A stretch of 64,000 bases of DNA from Levilactobacillus andaensis (lineage in GTDB: Bacteria; Bacillota; Bacilli; Lactobacillales; Lactobacillaceae): positions 1 to 64,000 of the forward strand of contig NZ_BOLP01000005.1 in NCBI RefSeq assembly GCF_016861695.1, given 5' to 3'. Positions 56,545 through 64,000 of this stretch are shown here, piece by piece. The notes under the pieces were generated by a model. That model worked only from the letters and a program-made list of their open reading frames with translations. It was not told the origin of the DNA and did not search any database. Position 1 is the first letter of the stretch. The number at the start of each line of letters is the position of its first letter. The position numbers and the translations under genes are program-made.

Positions 56545-57186
56545 TTAAGCATAAAATAAAATCGAGAAGTACATCAGCCCTGTTCCCAACATCACAAACA
56601 GGTGCCAGATAACATGACCGAACGGGATTCCTTTGAAACTATAAATAACTGCGCCCAAGGTGAAGGCGAGCCCACCGCAGAACAACAGGGCAAAACCAAC
56701 CGGTCCCAGTCCAACGTACAACGGCTTGATACCCATCAGGCACATCCAGCCCATGACCACGTAGATCACGGTCGACAATTTCTGATACTTACCTAGCCAA
56801 ATGGCCTTGTACACGATGCCTAGAACGGCCATCGCCCAGATGATACCGAACATCACCCAGCCCAAGGCACCGCCAACCACCAATAAACTAAAGGGCGTAT
56901 AGGTTCCGGCAATCAATAAGTAAATGGCACAATGGTCGAATATTTGAAATACGTGGCGACCACGGGTAAAGTACAAACTATGAAAAAGTGTGGATGCCAG
57001 GTAAAACAGGACTAAGATGGCGCCATAGATGGCAAACGTGGTCATTCTTAAGGACCCGCCTTTACCGTGGGCCTGCAACAGCAAGACAACCAGGCCCGCG
57101 ATGCTTAGGGCGGCACCGATTCCGTGTGTTGCGGCGTTTAAGACCTCATTGACGACTTGATAGGTGTGGCTACGTTCTTTTTCCAA
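56545..57186 (-). CDS. Hemolysin III / TrhA-family membrane protein
   Basis: The 213-residue protein has about seven membrane helices and the conserved polar residues of the PAQR/hemolysin III superfamily: NAATHGIGAAL, STLFHSLYFTRG, FDHCAIYLLIAGTYTPF and the C-terminal PFGHVIWHLFV. In Bacillus the relative TrhA affects membrane homeostasis; haemolysis is doubtful for most members. The start is TTG 57186, chosen because AAAGGAGG lies about nine bases upstream; the longer frame has no such site. It is divergent from degV. Confidence 0.92.
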   Translation of the reverse strand: MEKERSHTYQVVNEVLNAATHGIGAALSIAGLVVLLLQAHGKGGSLRMTTFAIYGAILVLFYLASTLFHSLYFTRGRHVFQIFDHCAIYLLIAGTYTPFSLLVVGGALGWVMFGIIWAMAVLGIVYKAIWLGKYQKLSTVIYVVMGWMCLMGIKPLYVGLGPVGFALLFCGGLAFTLGAVIYSFKGIPFGHVIWHLFVMLGTGLMYFSILFYA

Positions 57187-57351
57187 ACAAATTCCTCCTT
57201 TATTGCTGTAACTATTTTTTTGCGAAAACCAATGGGGGAGTTCCGAACAACTACTGAAAAAAATTGGCAACTCTGCTATACTATTACCGTATGTTTCATT
57301 ACGCATATTGTAGCATAAACCAAAATCTCTGGTCAGAAAGAGTGGAATAGC

Positions 57352-58203
57352 ATGGCTAAAATAAAAATTGTTACGGACTCATCTGCCGGCATCTCCGAGC
57401 AGGACATCCAAGACTACAACATTACCATTATTCCGTTGACGGTCATGATCGACGATACGATTTACGTTGAACGGGAATCCATTACGAATAAAGAGTTCAT
57501 TGAAAAAATGAAAACGGCAAAGACGTTGCCTAAGACCAGTCAGCCACCGTTAGGGTCATTTGTTGAGACCTTTGATAAGTTAGGTGCCGATGGTAGCAGC
57601 GTAATCTGCTTCAACATGCTGGCGGCTATCAGTGGGACGGTCCACACCGCCGAACAGGCTGCAAACTTATCCAAGACGGACGTGACGGTCGTGGACAGTC
57701 AAACGACCGACCAGGCCTTAGGCTTCCAGGTCGTCGAAGCTGCTAAATTAGCCGCTACCGGCGCTACCAAGGACGAAATCATTGAGCGGGCCGCCGCTGT
57801 CCGTGATCACACCAAGCTGTTCATGGGTATCGTGACCCTTGAAAATATTTTAAAGGGTGGTCGTCTCAGTCGTGCCGCTGGTATGCTGACGTCACTTTTA
57901 AACATCAAAATCGTTTTGCAAGTTACTGGTGGCGAACTGAAGATCCGGGCTAAGGGCCGGGGTATGAAGACCATCGACCGGTATTTCGACAAAGTTTACG
58001 AACAAATCAAGCAAACACCCGACATCGTCGCCATTGGGATTTCTCACGTTGAGGCTTTTGAATCTGTTGATAAGATTCAAAGCCATCTGCACGAGATCTT
58101 ACCAGACAAAGAAGTCTTAGTTCGAGAAACGGTTCCCATCATCGCTACCCACGGGGGACCCGGGGCTTTTGCTTTGATGTATTACACGGACCCAACTAAA
58201 TAA
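57352..58203 (+). CDS. DegV-family fatty-acid-binding protein
   Basis: The 283-residue protein belongs to the DegV family, whose Staphylococcus relatives (FakB) hold a fatty acid for phosphorylation by FakA. VTDSSAGIS at the start, the loop TSQPPLGSF that contacts the carboxylate, and ATHGGPGAFALMYY at the end are typical. A fakA gene is not here. ATG 57352 has GAAAGAG upstream. Divergent promoters with the - strand hemolysin III-like gene lie in 57187-57351. Confidence 0.93.
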   Translation: MAKIKIVTDSSAGISEQDIQDYNITIIPLTVMIDDTIYVERESITNKEFIEKMKTAKTLPKTSQPPLGSFVETFDKLGADGSSVICFNMLAAISGTVHTAEQAANLSKTDVTVVDSQTTDQALGFQVVEAAKLAATGATKDEIIERAAAVRDHTKLFMGIVTLENILKGGRLSRAAGMLTSLLNIKIVLQVTGGELKIRAKGRGMKTIDRYFDKVYEQIKQTPDIVAIGISHVEAFESVDKIQSHLHEILPDKEVLVRETVPIIATHGGPGAFALMYYTDPTK

Positions 58204-58212
58204 TCAACTGAG

Positions 58213-58241
58213 AAAAAGGGGTGGCCACGTCACCGCTTTTT
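58213..58241 (+). terminator. Terminator of degV
   Basis: AAAAAGGGGTG and CACCGCTTTTT form a hairpin with a T-rich end. Confidence 0.6.
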
Positions 58242-58264
58242 CTTTATCCCGAGGGGGGATTGAG

Positions 58265-59188
58265 ATGAAATTTAAAAATATCAGTAAGATCATTGGGGTG
58301 ACCTTGCTACTCGTCGTGGTCGTGGTGGCCGCGTTGACGTATTGGCATCCCGGTGCGCGGACGACCCAAGATACATCGTCCACGACCAATAATCATCGTA
58401 AGACCGTTCGCGTCGTGGCGTTGGGGGACTCCCTGACGCAAGGCGTGGGCGATCAGCAAAATGACGGCGGCTACACCGGCCGGTTAAAAACCATGATTCA
58501 CCGTAAAGATCACGTGAAAGTGGTCATGCATAACTACGGGAAGTCAGGTGACCGGAGTGACCAAATCGAAAAACGGCTGCTGGACAGCAAAGACATGCAA
58601 GACCAGGTCAGCAAGGCCCAGGCCATCGTGATGACGGTCGGCGGGAATGACCTGCTACAGACCTTGGAGAAGAACGTGACGATCAACAAGCAGTCGCGGC
58701 TAGATGCGCAACTCGACACGGCGGAAGCCACCTATCAAACGAAGTTGCACCGCTTGTTGACGACCGTGCGGAGTTACAATGACCGCGCGCCAATCTACCT
58801 GTTCTCCATTTACAATCCTATCTACGTCTACTTTGCCAATATCGATCAGGTCACCCATGCCGTTGACGATTGGAACGCTACGACGAAGACAACCGCCGCC
58901 AAGACGGATAATCTCTACATGATCGACATTAACCGGGCCTTGTCCGTGGGGCAGTTCAAGTCAGTGACCCAACAAGCTCGGCTGAAACGGCAATCGCAAA
59001 AATCAAATAACGGGAAGTTATCGACACAGAGCTTCCAAGAGATGGCCTTAGCCAGTGATAGCGCCAAGGAACTTAACCAGTACCTGTCGCCGGTCGACCA
59101 TTTCCACCCGAACGCCAAGGGATACCGCCTCATGACCCGCTATGCTTTCCAGCAGATGCAGGCCCATCAACAATGGTTATTAAAGTAA
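58265..59188 (+). CDS. SGNH/GDSL-type esterase, membrane-anchored (YpmR-like)
   Basis: The 307-residue protein starts with a hydrophobic helix (about residues 8-26, IIGVTLLLVVVVVAAL) and then a GDSL hydrolase domain. Block I is ALGDSLTQGVGD with the catalytic serine, block III is TVGGNDLLQ, and block V is DHFHPNAKGYRLM with Asp and His. It is likely exposed outside the membrane; the substrate is unknown. There is no lipobox. ATG 58265 has GGGGG upstream. It is the first of a ypmR-ypmS-like pair found in many Firmicutes. Confidence 0.92.
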   Translation: MKFKNISKIIGVTLLLVVVVVAALTYWHPGARTTQDTSSTTNNHRKTVRVVALGDSLTQGVGDQQNDGGYTGRLKTMIHRKDHVKVVMHNYGKSGDRSDQIEKRLLDSKDMQDQVSKAQAIVMTVGGNDLLQTLEKNVTINKQSRLDAQLDTAEATYQTKLHRLLTTVRSYNDRAPIYLFSIYNPIYVYFANIDQVTHAVDDWNATTKTTAAKTDNLYMIDINRALSVGQFKSVTQQARLKRQSQKSNNGKLSTQSFQEMALASDSAKELNQYLSPVDHFHPNAKGYRLMTRYAFQQMQAHQQWLLK

Positions 59189-59210
59189 GTCAGAAGGAGG
59201 AACCGCAGTC

Positions 59211-59813
59211 ATGCAACGACAAACAGAAAAACCGGCACGGACACAAAACTGGTGGAAATGGGGCTTCATTGCCCTGGTCGCCGTCCTACTGATCACGACC
59301 GTCACCATCGGCGTCAAGGCCTTTTCACCGGTCAAAGTCGACTCGACGGCCAAGGTCACGCAGAATACGACGAACCTTGACGTGACCCTGAATAAGAAGC
59401 AAGTCAACGCGCTGGCCGACTACTACGTGAATAAATCACTCAAGAATTCGGCACTTAAATACAGTTTCCAGGTCACCAACCATGCGATGCTGACCGGATC
59501 GACCCAAGTTCTGGGGGCCAACGTCAACTTTGTTTTACTCTTCAAGCCGACCGTGTTATCCTCAGGAGACGTCCAATTAAAGGCCCAGAAGCTGTCGATT
59601 GGCTCCTTACCGGTTCCCGTAAGCTTCGTCATGAGCTACATTGCCAAGAACTATCCGTTGCCTAAATGGGTCGCAATGGATACTAAGGCGGAAACGATGA
59701 CGTTACACCTCACGGCCATCGGTAATGGGACTAAGCCATCGTACGCCGCTAAGGAGATCGACCTCTCCGGCGCCGGTAAATTTGTCTTTCAGGCCCGGAT
59801 TCCGAACAACTAA
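59211..59813 (+). CDS. YpmS-family membrane-anchored protein (DUF2140)
   Basis: The 200-residue protein has an N-terminal membrane helix (about residues 16-38, [19 protein letters not shown]) and an outside beta-rich domain of the YpmS/DUF2140 family. Segments such as [15 protein letters not shown] and [21 protein letters not shown] (cited in part) fit the family. Function is unknown. ATG 59211 has GAAGGAGG upstream. It follows the GDSL gene by 22 bases and precedes the YozE-like gene by 11. Confidence 0.88.
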   Translation: MQRQTEKPARTQNWWKWGFIALVAVLLITTVTIGVKAFSPVKVDSTAKVTQNTTNLDVTLNKKQVNALADYYVNKSLKNSALKYSFQVTNHAMLTGSTQVLGANVNFVLLFKPTVLSSGDVQLKAQKLSIGSLPVPVSFVMSYIAKNYPLPKWVAMDTKAETMTLHLTAIGNGTKPSYAAKEIDLSGAGKFVFQARIPNN

Positions 59814-59824
59814 GGAGACCACTA

Positions 59825-60046
59825 ATGCCCAAAACGTTCTATCAATTTTTAATGACACAGCGTAATACCGAAAGCTATGATCCCATCGCCACATTTGCGA
59901 ATAATGCCTTTCTGGATAGCGCCTTCCCGAAACAAGACACCGAGTTCGACTCACTCTCCAAGTACCTGGAGGAGAACGCGCCTTACTTACCATCCATGAC
60001 GATTTTTGACGATGCCTGGCAACTATACCTGGCAGCACTCGCGTAA
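59825..60046 (+). CDS. YozE-family small protein (UPF0346)
   Basis: The 73-residue protein belongs to the YozE/UPF0346 family, a small SAM-like helical fold. [10 protein letters not shown] at the start, [14 protein letters not shown] and [12 protein letters not shown] are family landmarks. Function is unknown. ATG 59825 has AAGGAGA upstream. It is the last recognisable conserved chromosomal gene before the accessory region. Confidence 0.9.
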   Translation: MPKTFYQFLMTQRNTESYDPIATFANNAFLDSAFPKQDTEFDSLSKYLEENAPYLPSMTIFDDAWQLYLAALA

Positions 60047-60064
60047 GAGAAAAGGAGACAATTT

Positions 60065-60115
60065 ATGAGTACCATTCAATGGTTGAATGGTACTCCGGCT
60101 CTGAGAAGAAACTAG
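60065..60115 (+). pseudogene. Probable 5' end of rbgA, cut after six codons
   Basis: A strong ribosome binding site (AAAGGAG, ending eight bases upstream) precedes ATG 60065, which opens MSTIQW. That is the usual start of ribosome biogenesis GTPase RbgA (M-(S/A)-TIQWFPGHM). After six codons the sequence leaves the family and stops at codon 17. In lactobacilli as I remember them, rbgA often follows a yozE-like gene. This suggests that a mobile element was inserted here, with the intact gene perhaps restored at the far end. The match is short, so this is an inference. Confidence 0.5.
60067..60095. repeat. 29-bp near-perfect palindrome at the rbgA start, possible attachment site
   Basis: GAGTACCATTCAA (60067-60079) and TTGAATGGTACTC (60083-60095) are perfect inverted arms around TGG. 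The left arm lies within the rbgA-like start and the right arm in foreign sequence, at the border between conserved and accessory DNA. A recombinase core site is plausible. No recombinase gene is visible in this window. Confidence 0.55.
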
Positions 60116-60145
60116 AATCGATGATAAAATAGGAATTAATTGACC

Positions 60146-60173
60146 AAAAAAGCCCGGTTTAACGGGCTTTTTT
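60146..60173. terminator. Bidirectional terminator at the edge of the accessory tail
   Basis: AAAAAAGCCCG and CGGGCTTTTTT form a hairpin with A and T tracts on both sides. The DNA from 60174 to 60318 holds no gene. Confidence 0.85.
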
Positions 60174-60318
60174 AATACAATAAATTAAATGAATAGTGCG
60201 AACTAATTCCTATAAGAATGTACTTGTTTGAGCAATGCTAAGCAATAATTAGCAAATTTGGGCACCTTTTTGGGCACACAGATTTACTGAATGGACATAT
60301 GAAAACAAGACAATTTTC

Positions 60319-60648
60319 TTATTTTCTTGGGACAGCCAATAGGTCAACCAGTTTCTCTATAGTTGCCAACGTCTCTTGGTCTGTGATCAAATCTAATTTA
60401 CTATCGATTCGTGTCTTAACGTGATTGCTATCAGGAAATGAAAAGATGGACGCGTAATCGACTCCAAGAGCCGTAACAATCTTTTCAAGTGTATCTAACC
60501 GAATATTTGAGCGTGAGCCACGTTCGATCCTTGATATCACTGATGCATCGATATCAGCACGTTCAGCCAACTGCTCTTGTGTCATTTTCTTTGCCAATCG
60601 TAATTGGAGAATCCGTTCGGCTACTTTACTTCCCACACTAGTATCCAA
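60319..60648 (-). CDS. XRE-family transcriptional regulator
   Basis: The 109-residue protein has a Cro/C1-type helix-turn-helix (KKMTQEQLAERADIDASVISRIERG, cited by its ends; about residues 20-45) followed by IRLDTLEKIVTALGVD, typical of XRE repressors and also of restriction controller proteins. The C-terminal 40 residues are helical. The start is TTG 60648 with GGGAGGGAG upstream. It is divergent from the next gene across 187 bases containing possible promoters (TTGACT with TAAAAT near 60733-60763). It probably controls itself and genes of this element. Confidence 0.85.
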   Translation of the reverse strand: MDTSVGSKVAERILQLRLAKKMTQEQLAERADIDASVISRIERGSRSNIRLDTLEKIVTALGVDYASIFSFPDSNHVKTRIDSKLDLITDQETLATIEKLVDLLAVPRK

Positions 60649-60835
60649 TGAGCTCCCTCCCTATCTAATATCAAGCGTAGTAAAACGGCAGAAGAGGAAA
60701 CAGGGACGATAAGCCTATTTTTTAGTTTAAAATTGACTAACTGACAATATTGGTGTTAAAATTTAATTGAAACATTAGTTTTACTCGATTATAATGTAGG
60801 GGAATTATTATATTCAGAATAAGGAGAGTGAGTTA

Positions 60836-61139
60836 ATGAATAATATTGATGATAAAAAATTCGAGTGGTCAATCGAAGGAGATATATTAGCTGTATACCT
60901 ACATAAATATCAAACTGGCGGTCTTAATTACAATACAAGGACAAAGTATGCTCAACTTCTTGGAACTACTAATAGTGGACTAAAGGCACGTGTAAGACAA
61001 GTAACTGGAGTAGATGCTAACGATCCTAGCAAGGGATTAAGCCAATCCGACAATCAATACTGTTACTGCGTCAAAGCTTCTTAATGAGGTGGACAATCAA
61101 GAAGCGTGGGCAAACTTTATTAATACACTGTGGCCTTAA
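60836..61139 (+). pseudogene. Small helical protein gene interrupted by a frameshift
   Basis: From ATG 60836 (AAGGAGAGTGAG upstream) the frame gives 82 residues and stops at 61084. After about 61040 the other frame continues naturally as NPTINTVTASKLLNEVDNQ and then EAWANFINTLWP to a stop at 61137-61139. The joined protein of about 100 residues resembles small proteins with W...YNTRTKYAQLLGTTNSGLKARV that I associate with the N-terminal parts of HNH-type proteins, but the family is unsure. It is either a decayed gene, a programmed frameshift or a sequencing error. Confidence 0.5.
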
Positions 61140-61230
61140 CTAATAGGATCAAGCTTCAAATTTAGCCACCACAGCATCGGTAGCCCCGGTTACAGCTCAA
61201 TCAACCTCACTAGCCCCAGCTATTCCTAAC

Positions 61231-61776
61231 ATGGCCTCAGCGTCCTCTGAGACCGCTAAGCCCGTGGCTAATTTCTTGAATCAACTAGATGCCGATACGA
61301 AGACCAGTCAAACGGCGACAGTTTATGAAGGGACTTTTCAACAGACGATGACCGGCGGTGAATTAGTCGGCCATACCCCCGAAATGACGGGTAACCGGCG
61401 CATTGCGGTGTCTGAAAATTATGTCCGACAAAACAATCTAATCCACAGCGATGAGATTCGCTTTGAATTACCACACCCCAAGGACCCGGTCATTATTAGT
61501 AAAGCACGGCCGGAGCATTCCCAAGCCAGTCGGTATCGCGATATTGAAGTCACGGTTAAACAACGCAATTATGAACTGTATGCTGACACTACAGTGACTG
61601 GCGAACCATTAGTCAAAGTCTCACCATTTAAGAAATATTTAATTCCTAAAGCCTATGCGACTGCTACGGGGGTGACGTTAGGCGATGTTGTGACCTTACG
61701 GTATAACACGACCGCTGAATATCCTAGTTTTCGCGTGGTGTGGCTCGACTTTAGTCATCGCCGCATGAGTCATTAA
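61231..61776 (+). CDS. Unrecognised protein, probably a 5'-truncated gene
   Basis: The frame from ATG 61231 gives 181 residues. No ribosome binding site precedes it, and the same frame stays open upstream for about 25 more codons (to about 61146) with an alanine/threonine/serine-rich sequence and no start codon. This suggests that the true start was lost. The protein shows an A/S/T-rich beginning, then a mixed alpha/beta region with KPDP-like turns (ELPHPKDPVIISKARP), and ends RVVWLDFSHRRMSH. I do not recognise it. A hairpin-rich gap follows. Confidence 0.45.
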   Translation: MASASSETAKPVANFLNQLDADTKTSQTATVYEGTFQQTMTGGELVGHTPEMTGNRRIAVSENYVRQNNLIHSDEIRFELPHPKDPVIISKARPEHSQASRYRDIEVTVKQRNYELYADTTVTGEPLVKVSPFKKYLIPKAYATATGVTLGDVVTLRYNTTAEYPSFRVVWLDFSHRRMSH

Positions 61777-61798
61777 TCGTTGTCTCATCAAAAGGGCG

Positions 61799-61907
61799 TC
61801 CCGGATTACTCCGGGACTCATTGGGGGTAAACCCCCAATACCCCTTCCTTACCAAATGGCCCGGTGCTGCGCACCGCTGCCGTCCATGGGGCCAAACCCG
61901 CCCCATG
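61799..61907. repeat. Cluster of four short perfect hairpins
   Basis: Hairpins: TCCCGGA/TCCGGGA (61799-61816), TTGGGGG/CCCCCAA (61821-61838), CGGTGC/GCACCG (61862-61876) and CATGGGGC/GCCCCATG (61885-61907). Such chains of GC-rich hairpins between genes are familiar from lactobacillus plasmids and related elements. No gene is present. Confidence 0.8.
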
Positions 61908-62015
61908 CCCCCACTAATTCATGTAAGAAGAAACGTGGACCCGGTTGGGAAAGTAGGGAAGAGAGAATTCAGGGGAAACGTCAAAAAATTGAAAATTAAA
62001 AAGGGAGTTTTTAAA

Positions 62016-62552
62016 ATGAAGAAGTTAAATCAAGTCGTTGTTGCCTTAATGGCTGTTGGCATGCTGGGTGGCACGGTTATGCCCGCTGTAACCGCGTCGG
62101 CCGCTAGTACTGGATATAGTCGAAATCGGAAAATTAGTACTCGACACGCAACATATCGGGTGAAAAATACTAAAGGTAAGACCTATACCATTACCGGTCC
62201 GGCTAAAAATGTGAAATTAAAGACCAATCATTATTTGAAGAACTATAAGAAGAACAAGTGGACCCGGACGAAGATTACCCAAATCAAACATAATGGTAAT
62301 TGGCTAGTCTATTACTACATGAAGCCTGTTACCAAGAAGAAGCATACCGGTGGCTGGGTAAAATTAACGGATATGAAGCCAGTGAAAACTTTTAAAGCTG
62401 GCCCTCATAATTATGCAGATTTTGACACTTGGTATCGAACATTAAATACCAATGGCCGAAATTATTATTCAGGTAGAACTGATGGTGGTGCATTGGACGG
62501 AAATGGCGACCCATTTCAATTCCCCGAAGTTCATGGAGATTACTTTAAATAA
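62016..62552 (+). CDS. Small secreted basic protein
   Basis: The 178-residue protein starts MKKLNQVVVALMAVGMLGG, a classic signal peptide with an ATASA-type cleavage region near residue 30. The mature part is very basic (many lysines) and has a beta-rich stretch that resembles a surface or cell-wall repeat (YRVKNTKGKTYTITGPAKN to YYYMKPVTKKKHTGGWVKL, cited by ends), as in lactobacillus surface proteins. No catalytic motif is seen. The start is ATG 62016 with AGGGAG upstream; the frame is open from 61821 but that part lies in hairpins. It is probably cell-wall associated. Confidence 0.75.
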   Translation: MKKLNQVVVALMAVGMLGGTVMPAVTASAASTGYSRNRKISTRHATYRVKNTKGKTYTITGPAKNVKLKTNHYLKNYKKNKWTRTKITQIKHNGNWLVYYYMKPVTKKKHTGGWVKLTDMKPVKTFKAGPHNYADFDTWYRTLNTNGRNYYSGRTDGGALDGNGDPFQFPEVHGDYFK

Positions 62553-62567
62553 TTGAAAATATAGTGT

Positions 62568-62644
62568 CAAACTAAAGTCAATTGACTTTAGTTTGGTGCC
62601 GCGATTCGCCTACGCGAATCGCTATTATTGAGGCTATCGCCTCA
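62568..62644. repeat. 28-bp perfect palindrome followed by two hairpins
   Basis: CAAACTAAAGTCAA joined directly to TTGACTTTAGTTTG (62568-62595) is a perfect palindrome with no spacer. It is followed by GCGATTCGC-CTAC-GCGAATCGC (62601-62622) and TGAGGC-TATC-GCCTCA (62629-62644). The first may also terminate the secreted protein gene. DNA to 62845 has no convincing gene. Confidence 0.85.
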
Positions 62645-62845
62645 CACTCCATAGGGGAGGAATGTCAGATTAAGCCCCCAATAGTGTGCGGGTATTGCGA
62701 AAGCCCAAGCCATTGTGACTAAAATTCTCACTGCTGGCATTCTAACTGACAATCAACCAGCTAGTCATCAAACATCTAATGCATTTCACAAGTAATCCGG
62801 TGTCAATTTTAATATTGTCAAACTTGGGAGGGCTGCTTTGAGCCC

Positions 62846-62889
62846 GCGATTCGCCTACGCGAATCGCTAAAATTGGGGCATTCGCCCCA
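62846..62889. repeat. Second copy of the two-hairpin unit
   Basis: GCGATTCGC-CTAC-GCGAATCGC (62846-62867) is identical to the hairpin at 62601-62622. It is followed by TGGGGC-ATTC-GCCCCA (62874-62889), the counterpart of TGAGGC/GCCTCA with a different but self-complementary sequence. The rest of the gap to 63100 holds no gene; AAGAGACC...GGTCTTTTTT near 63047-63072 resembles a terminator. Confidence 0.82.
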
Positions 62890-63100
62890 TACCCCCATCT
62901 AACTCATGTTTAATCAATTAACATTAATCAAGAGACCAGTTCACTTCAAATAACCAACTTTACAGCAAGTTATTTGGCGAGTTGAAAAAGGATTTTGAAT
63001 GCACTGATACTTGAAGCATTAATATCAAATATATGATTTCATTTTAAGAGACCTATTCGTAGGTCTTTTTTTATATGCCTAAAATCAGGGGGTTTTGACA

Positions 63101-63325
63101 TTGAACAAAAACTATCAATATCATGTGGTTAATGTTATTTATGATACCAAAATGAAAACTTATATTACCGGTAACTTCAGTAAAACTTTTAATCACCATG
63201 GTCAGTATCAGTCGTTAGACGACTGGCTGAATGCCTGTATCCCATCAAATGCAACTTTAATTAGTGTGACTGAATCGTTTAATAACATTGATGTCGTTGA
63301 ATATCTGGTGACTTATGCCAGTTAA
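63101..63325 (+). CDS. Unrecognised 74-residue protein of the accessory tail
   Basis: The small protein appears soluble with a mixed beta/alpha pattern (YQYHVVNVIYDTKMKTYITG at the start, cited in full length 20) and no membrane segment. TTG 63101 is chosen because AGGGGG (63087-63092) lies at the proper distance; TTG 63095 is too close. It is followed after 48 bases by another unknown gene on the same strand, probably in one operon. I do not recognise the family. Confidence 0.5.
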   Translation: MNKNYQYHVVNVIYDTKMKTYITGNFSKTFNHHGQYQSLDDWLNACIPSNATLISVTESFNNIDVVEYLVTYAS

Positions 63326-63373
63326 TTTTAGTACCTTAATCTTTGTCTTATCAATTTATAGGAGGATAGCTTG

Positions 63374-63940
63374 ATGGCAAAATTCTTAGTAGTCGACCCC
63401 ATTTGCATCATGAGCAACCATGATTGGAACCAAGTTAATGAACGCGGTGACCAACTGTGTGATGAACAAGTTGAAGCCCAAATGACTGACAGTGAACAAA
63501 TTGAATATGAAACGACTTGTGAAGACCAAGTTTTTAAAGACTTCTTCCAGACATTATCACCCAACGTTACAGTCGGGTCTATTTTCAGTAATTACTTAGC
63601 CTATATTGCGGCCATTAAAAGCAACTCATCACATGTTAAAATTGAGGGTGCCGCTTTTTATTTACGCAACAATTATTTAATTGCTGAATTAACGCCAAAA
63701 TTACTAAACTATATTGAACAAGTTGGCCCCAAAACCCCGACATTAAGAAAAATGAACCTTTCGACTAACCCATCAACCAGTTTAGTCGATGCCTTAGTTC
63801 AAAATCATCACGCCCAATTATTGACCGTGCCTGAGAATCAATCAGCTTTTAATTTAACGATTCCGGCCGATGGCGAAACACGAACTTGGGATAATAAACA
63901 GCTTGTTGCTGACAAGCTTATCACGATTCAATGCGCTTAA
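63374..63940 (+). CDS. Unrecognised 188-residue protein of the accessory tail
   Basis: The protein (AKFLVVDPICIMSNHDWNQV at the start) is acidic in its first half (EDQ-rich) and probably helical in the middle (IFSNYLAYIAAIKSNSS), with no signal peptide, membrane helix or known motif. ATG 63374 follows TAGGAGGATAG closely; TTG 63371 is adjacent and less likely. It shares orientation with the small gene before it. Such pairs are common in plasmid-derived elements, but I assign no function. The window ends 60 bases after its stop. Confidence 0.6.
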   Translation: MAKFLVVDPICIMSNHDWNQVNERGDQLCDEQVEAQMTDSEQIEYETTCEDQVFKDFFQTLSPNVTVGSIFSNYLAYIAAIKSNSSHVKIEGAAFYLRNNYLIAELTPKLLNYIEQVGPKTPTLRKMNLSTNPSTSLVDALVQNHHAQLLTVPENQSAFNLTIPADGETRTWDNKQLVADKLITIQCA

Positions 63941-64000
63941 TCGACCATCTTGTGCTTTCTCATTATCTCCACTACAATAGCTGATGATGGGGGTCTACCA

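Noticed and set aside
60174-60318. Possible integrase remnant on the - strand (VPKKVP-like reading of the repeated GGGCACC motif)
   Set aside because: The frame is short, interrupted by stops, and shows no recombinase catalytic residue.
1-64000. CRISPR arrays, rRNA and tRNA genes
   Set aside because: No regularly spaced short direct repeats were seen by eye. I also recognised no tRNA or rRNA gene; the tRNA-like control seen before glyQ is a T-box leader.

Overview
The window looks like a chromosomal segment of a lactic acid bacterium in the family Lactobacillaceae. Gene content, the frequent CGG arginine codons and the order of the housekeeping genes are typical of that family. Where homofermentative lactobacilli usually carry dnaE-pfkA-pyk, this window carries dnaE, a transaldolase-family gene and pyk, with no pfkA. 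That points to an obligately heterofermentative lineage such as Levilactobacillus or a relative (inference; no 16S gene is present). Nearly all genes are on the + strand.

Layout. (1) 242-5954: a two-gene accessory unit, an SF2 helicase fused to a C-terminal PD-(D/E)XK-like nuclease motif plus a 703-residue protein I cannot identify. It sits in front of the T-box-controlled glyQ-glyS operon. (2) 6270-13547: glyQ, glyS, a small membrane protein, dnaG and rpoD. (3) 13730-22532: an insertion between rpoD and its usual neighbour trmK. It holds an AT-rich four-gene operon built around a GHKL-fold ATPase (candidate defence system), then an Rrf2-type regulator with a large MMPL/RND exporter, then two inverted structured repeats. 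(4) 22600-35054: trmK, a Nif3-like gene, pepT, clpB under a CtsR box, dnaE, a transaldolase-family gene and pyk. (5) 36094-45282: cvfB-like, xerD, ribT, scpA, scpB, rluB, an FMN riboswitch with ribU, a YpbB-like gene, recQ, a LysM protein and cmk. (6) 45362-60046: rpsA, der, hup, a TPR protein, yitT-like, cca, an ABC-F ATPase, thyA, dfrA, a hemolysin III-like gene, degV, a GDSL esterase, ypmS-like and yozE-like. (7) 60065-64000: an accessory tail. It starts at what looks like the first six codons of rbgA, cut at a 13-bp-arm palindrome, and continues with an XRE regulator, broken or truncated genes, a small secreted protein and many intergenic hairpins of plasmid/ICE character.

Two parts are the best candidates for undescribed biology: the GHKL operon and the helicase-nuclease pair. 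A third, independent signal is a superfamily of 164-186 bp intergenic elements (six copies of family A, two of family B). Each folds into nested stems whose sequences differ between copies while pairing is preserved. Forward copies follow the end of a gene, reverse copies precede the next gene, and three gaps hold a convergent pair.

The housekeeping core covers translation (glyQS, cca, rpsA, der, trmK, ABC-F), replication and chromosome maintenance (dnaG, dnaE, scpAB, xerD, recQ, hup), folate/thymidylate synthesis (thyA-dfrA) and riboflavin uptake (ribU under FMN control). All functions are read from sequence motifs and family knowledge; no database search was run.
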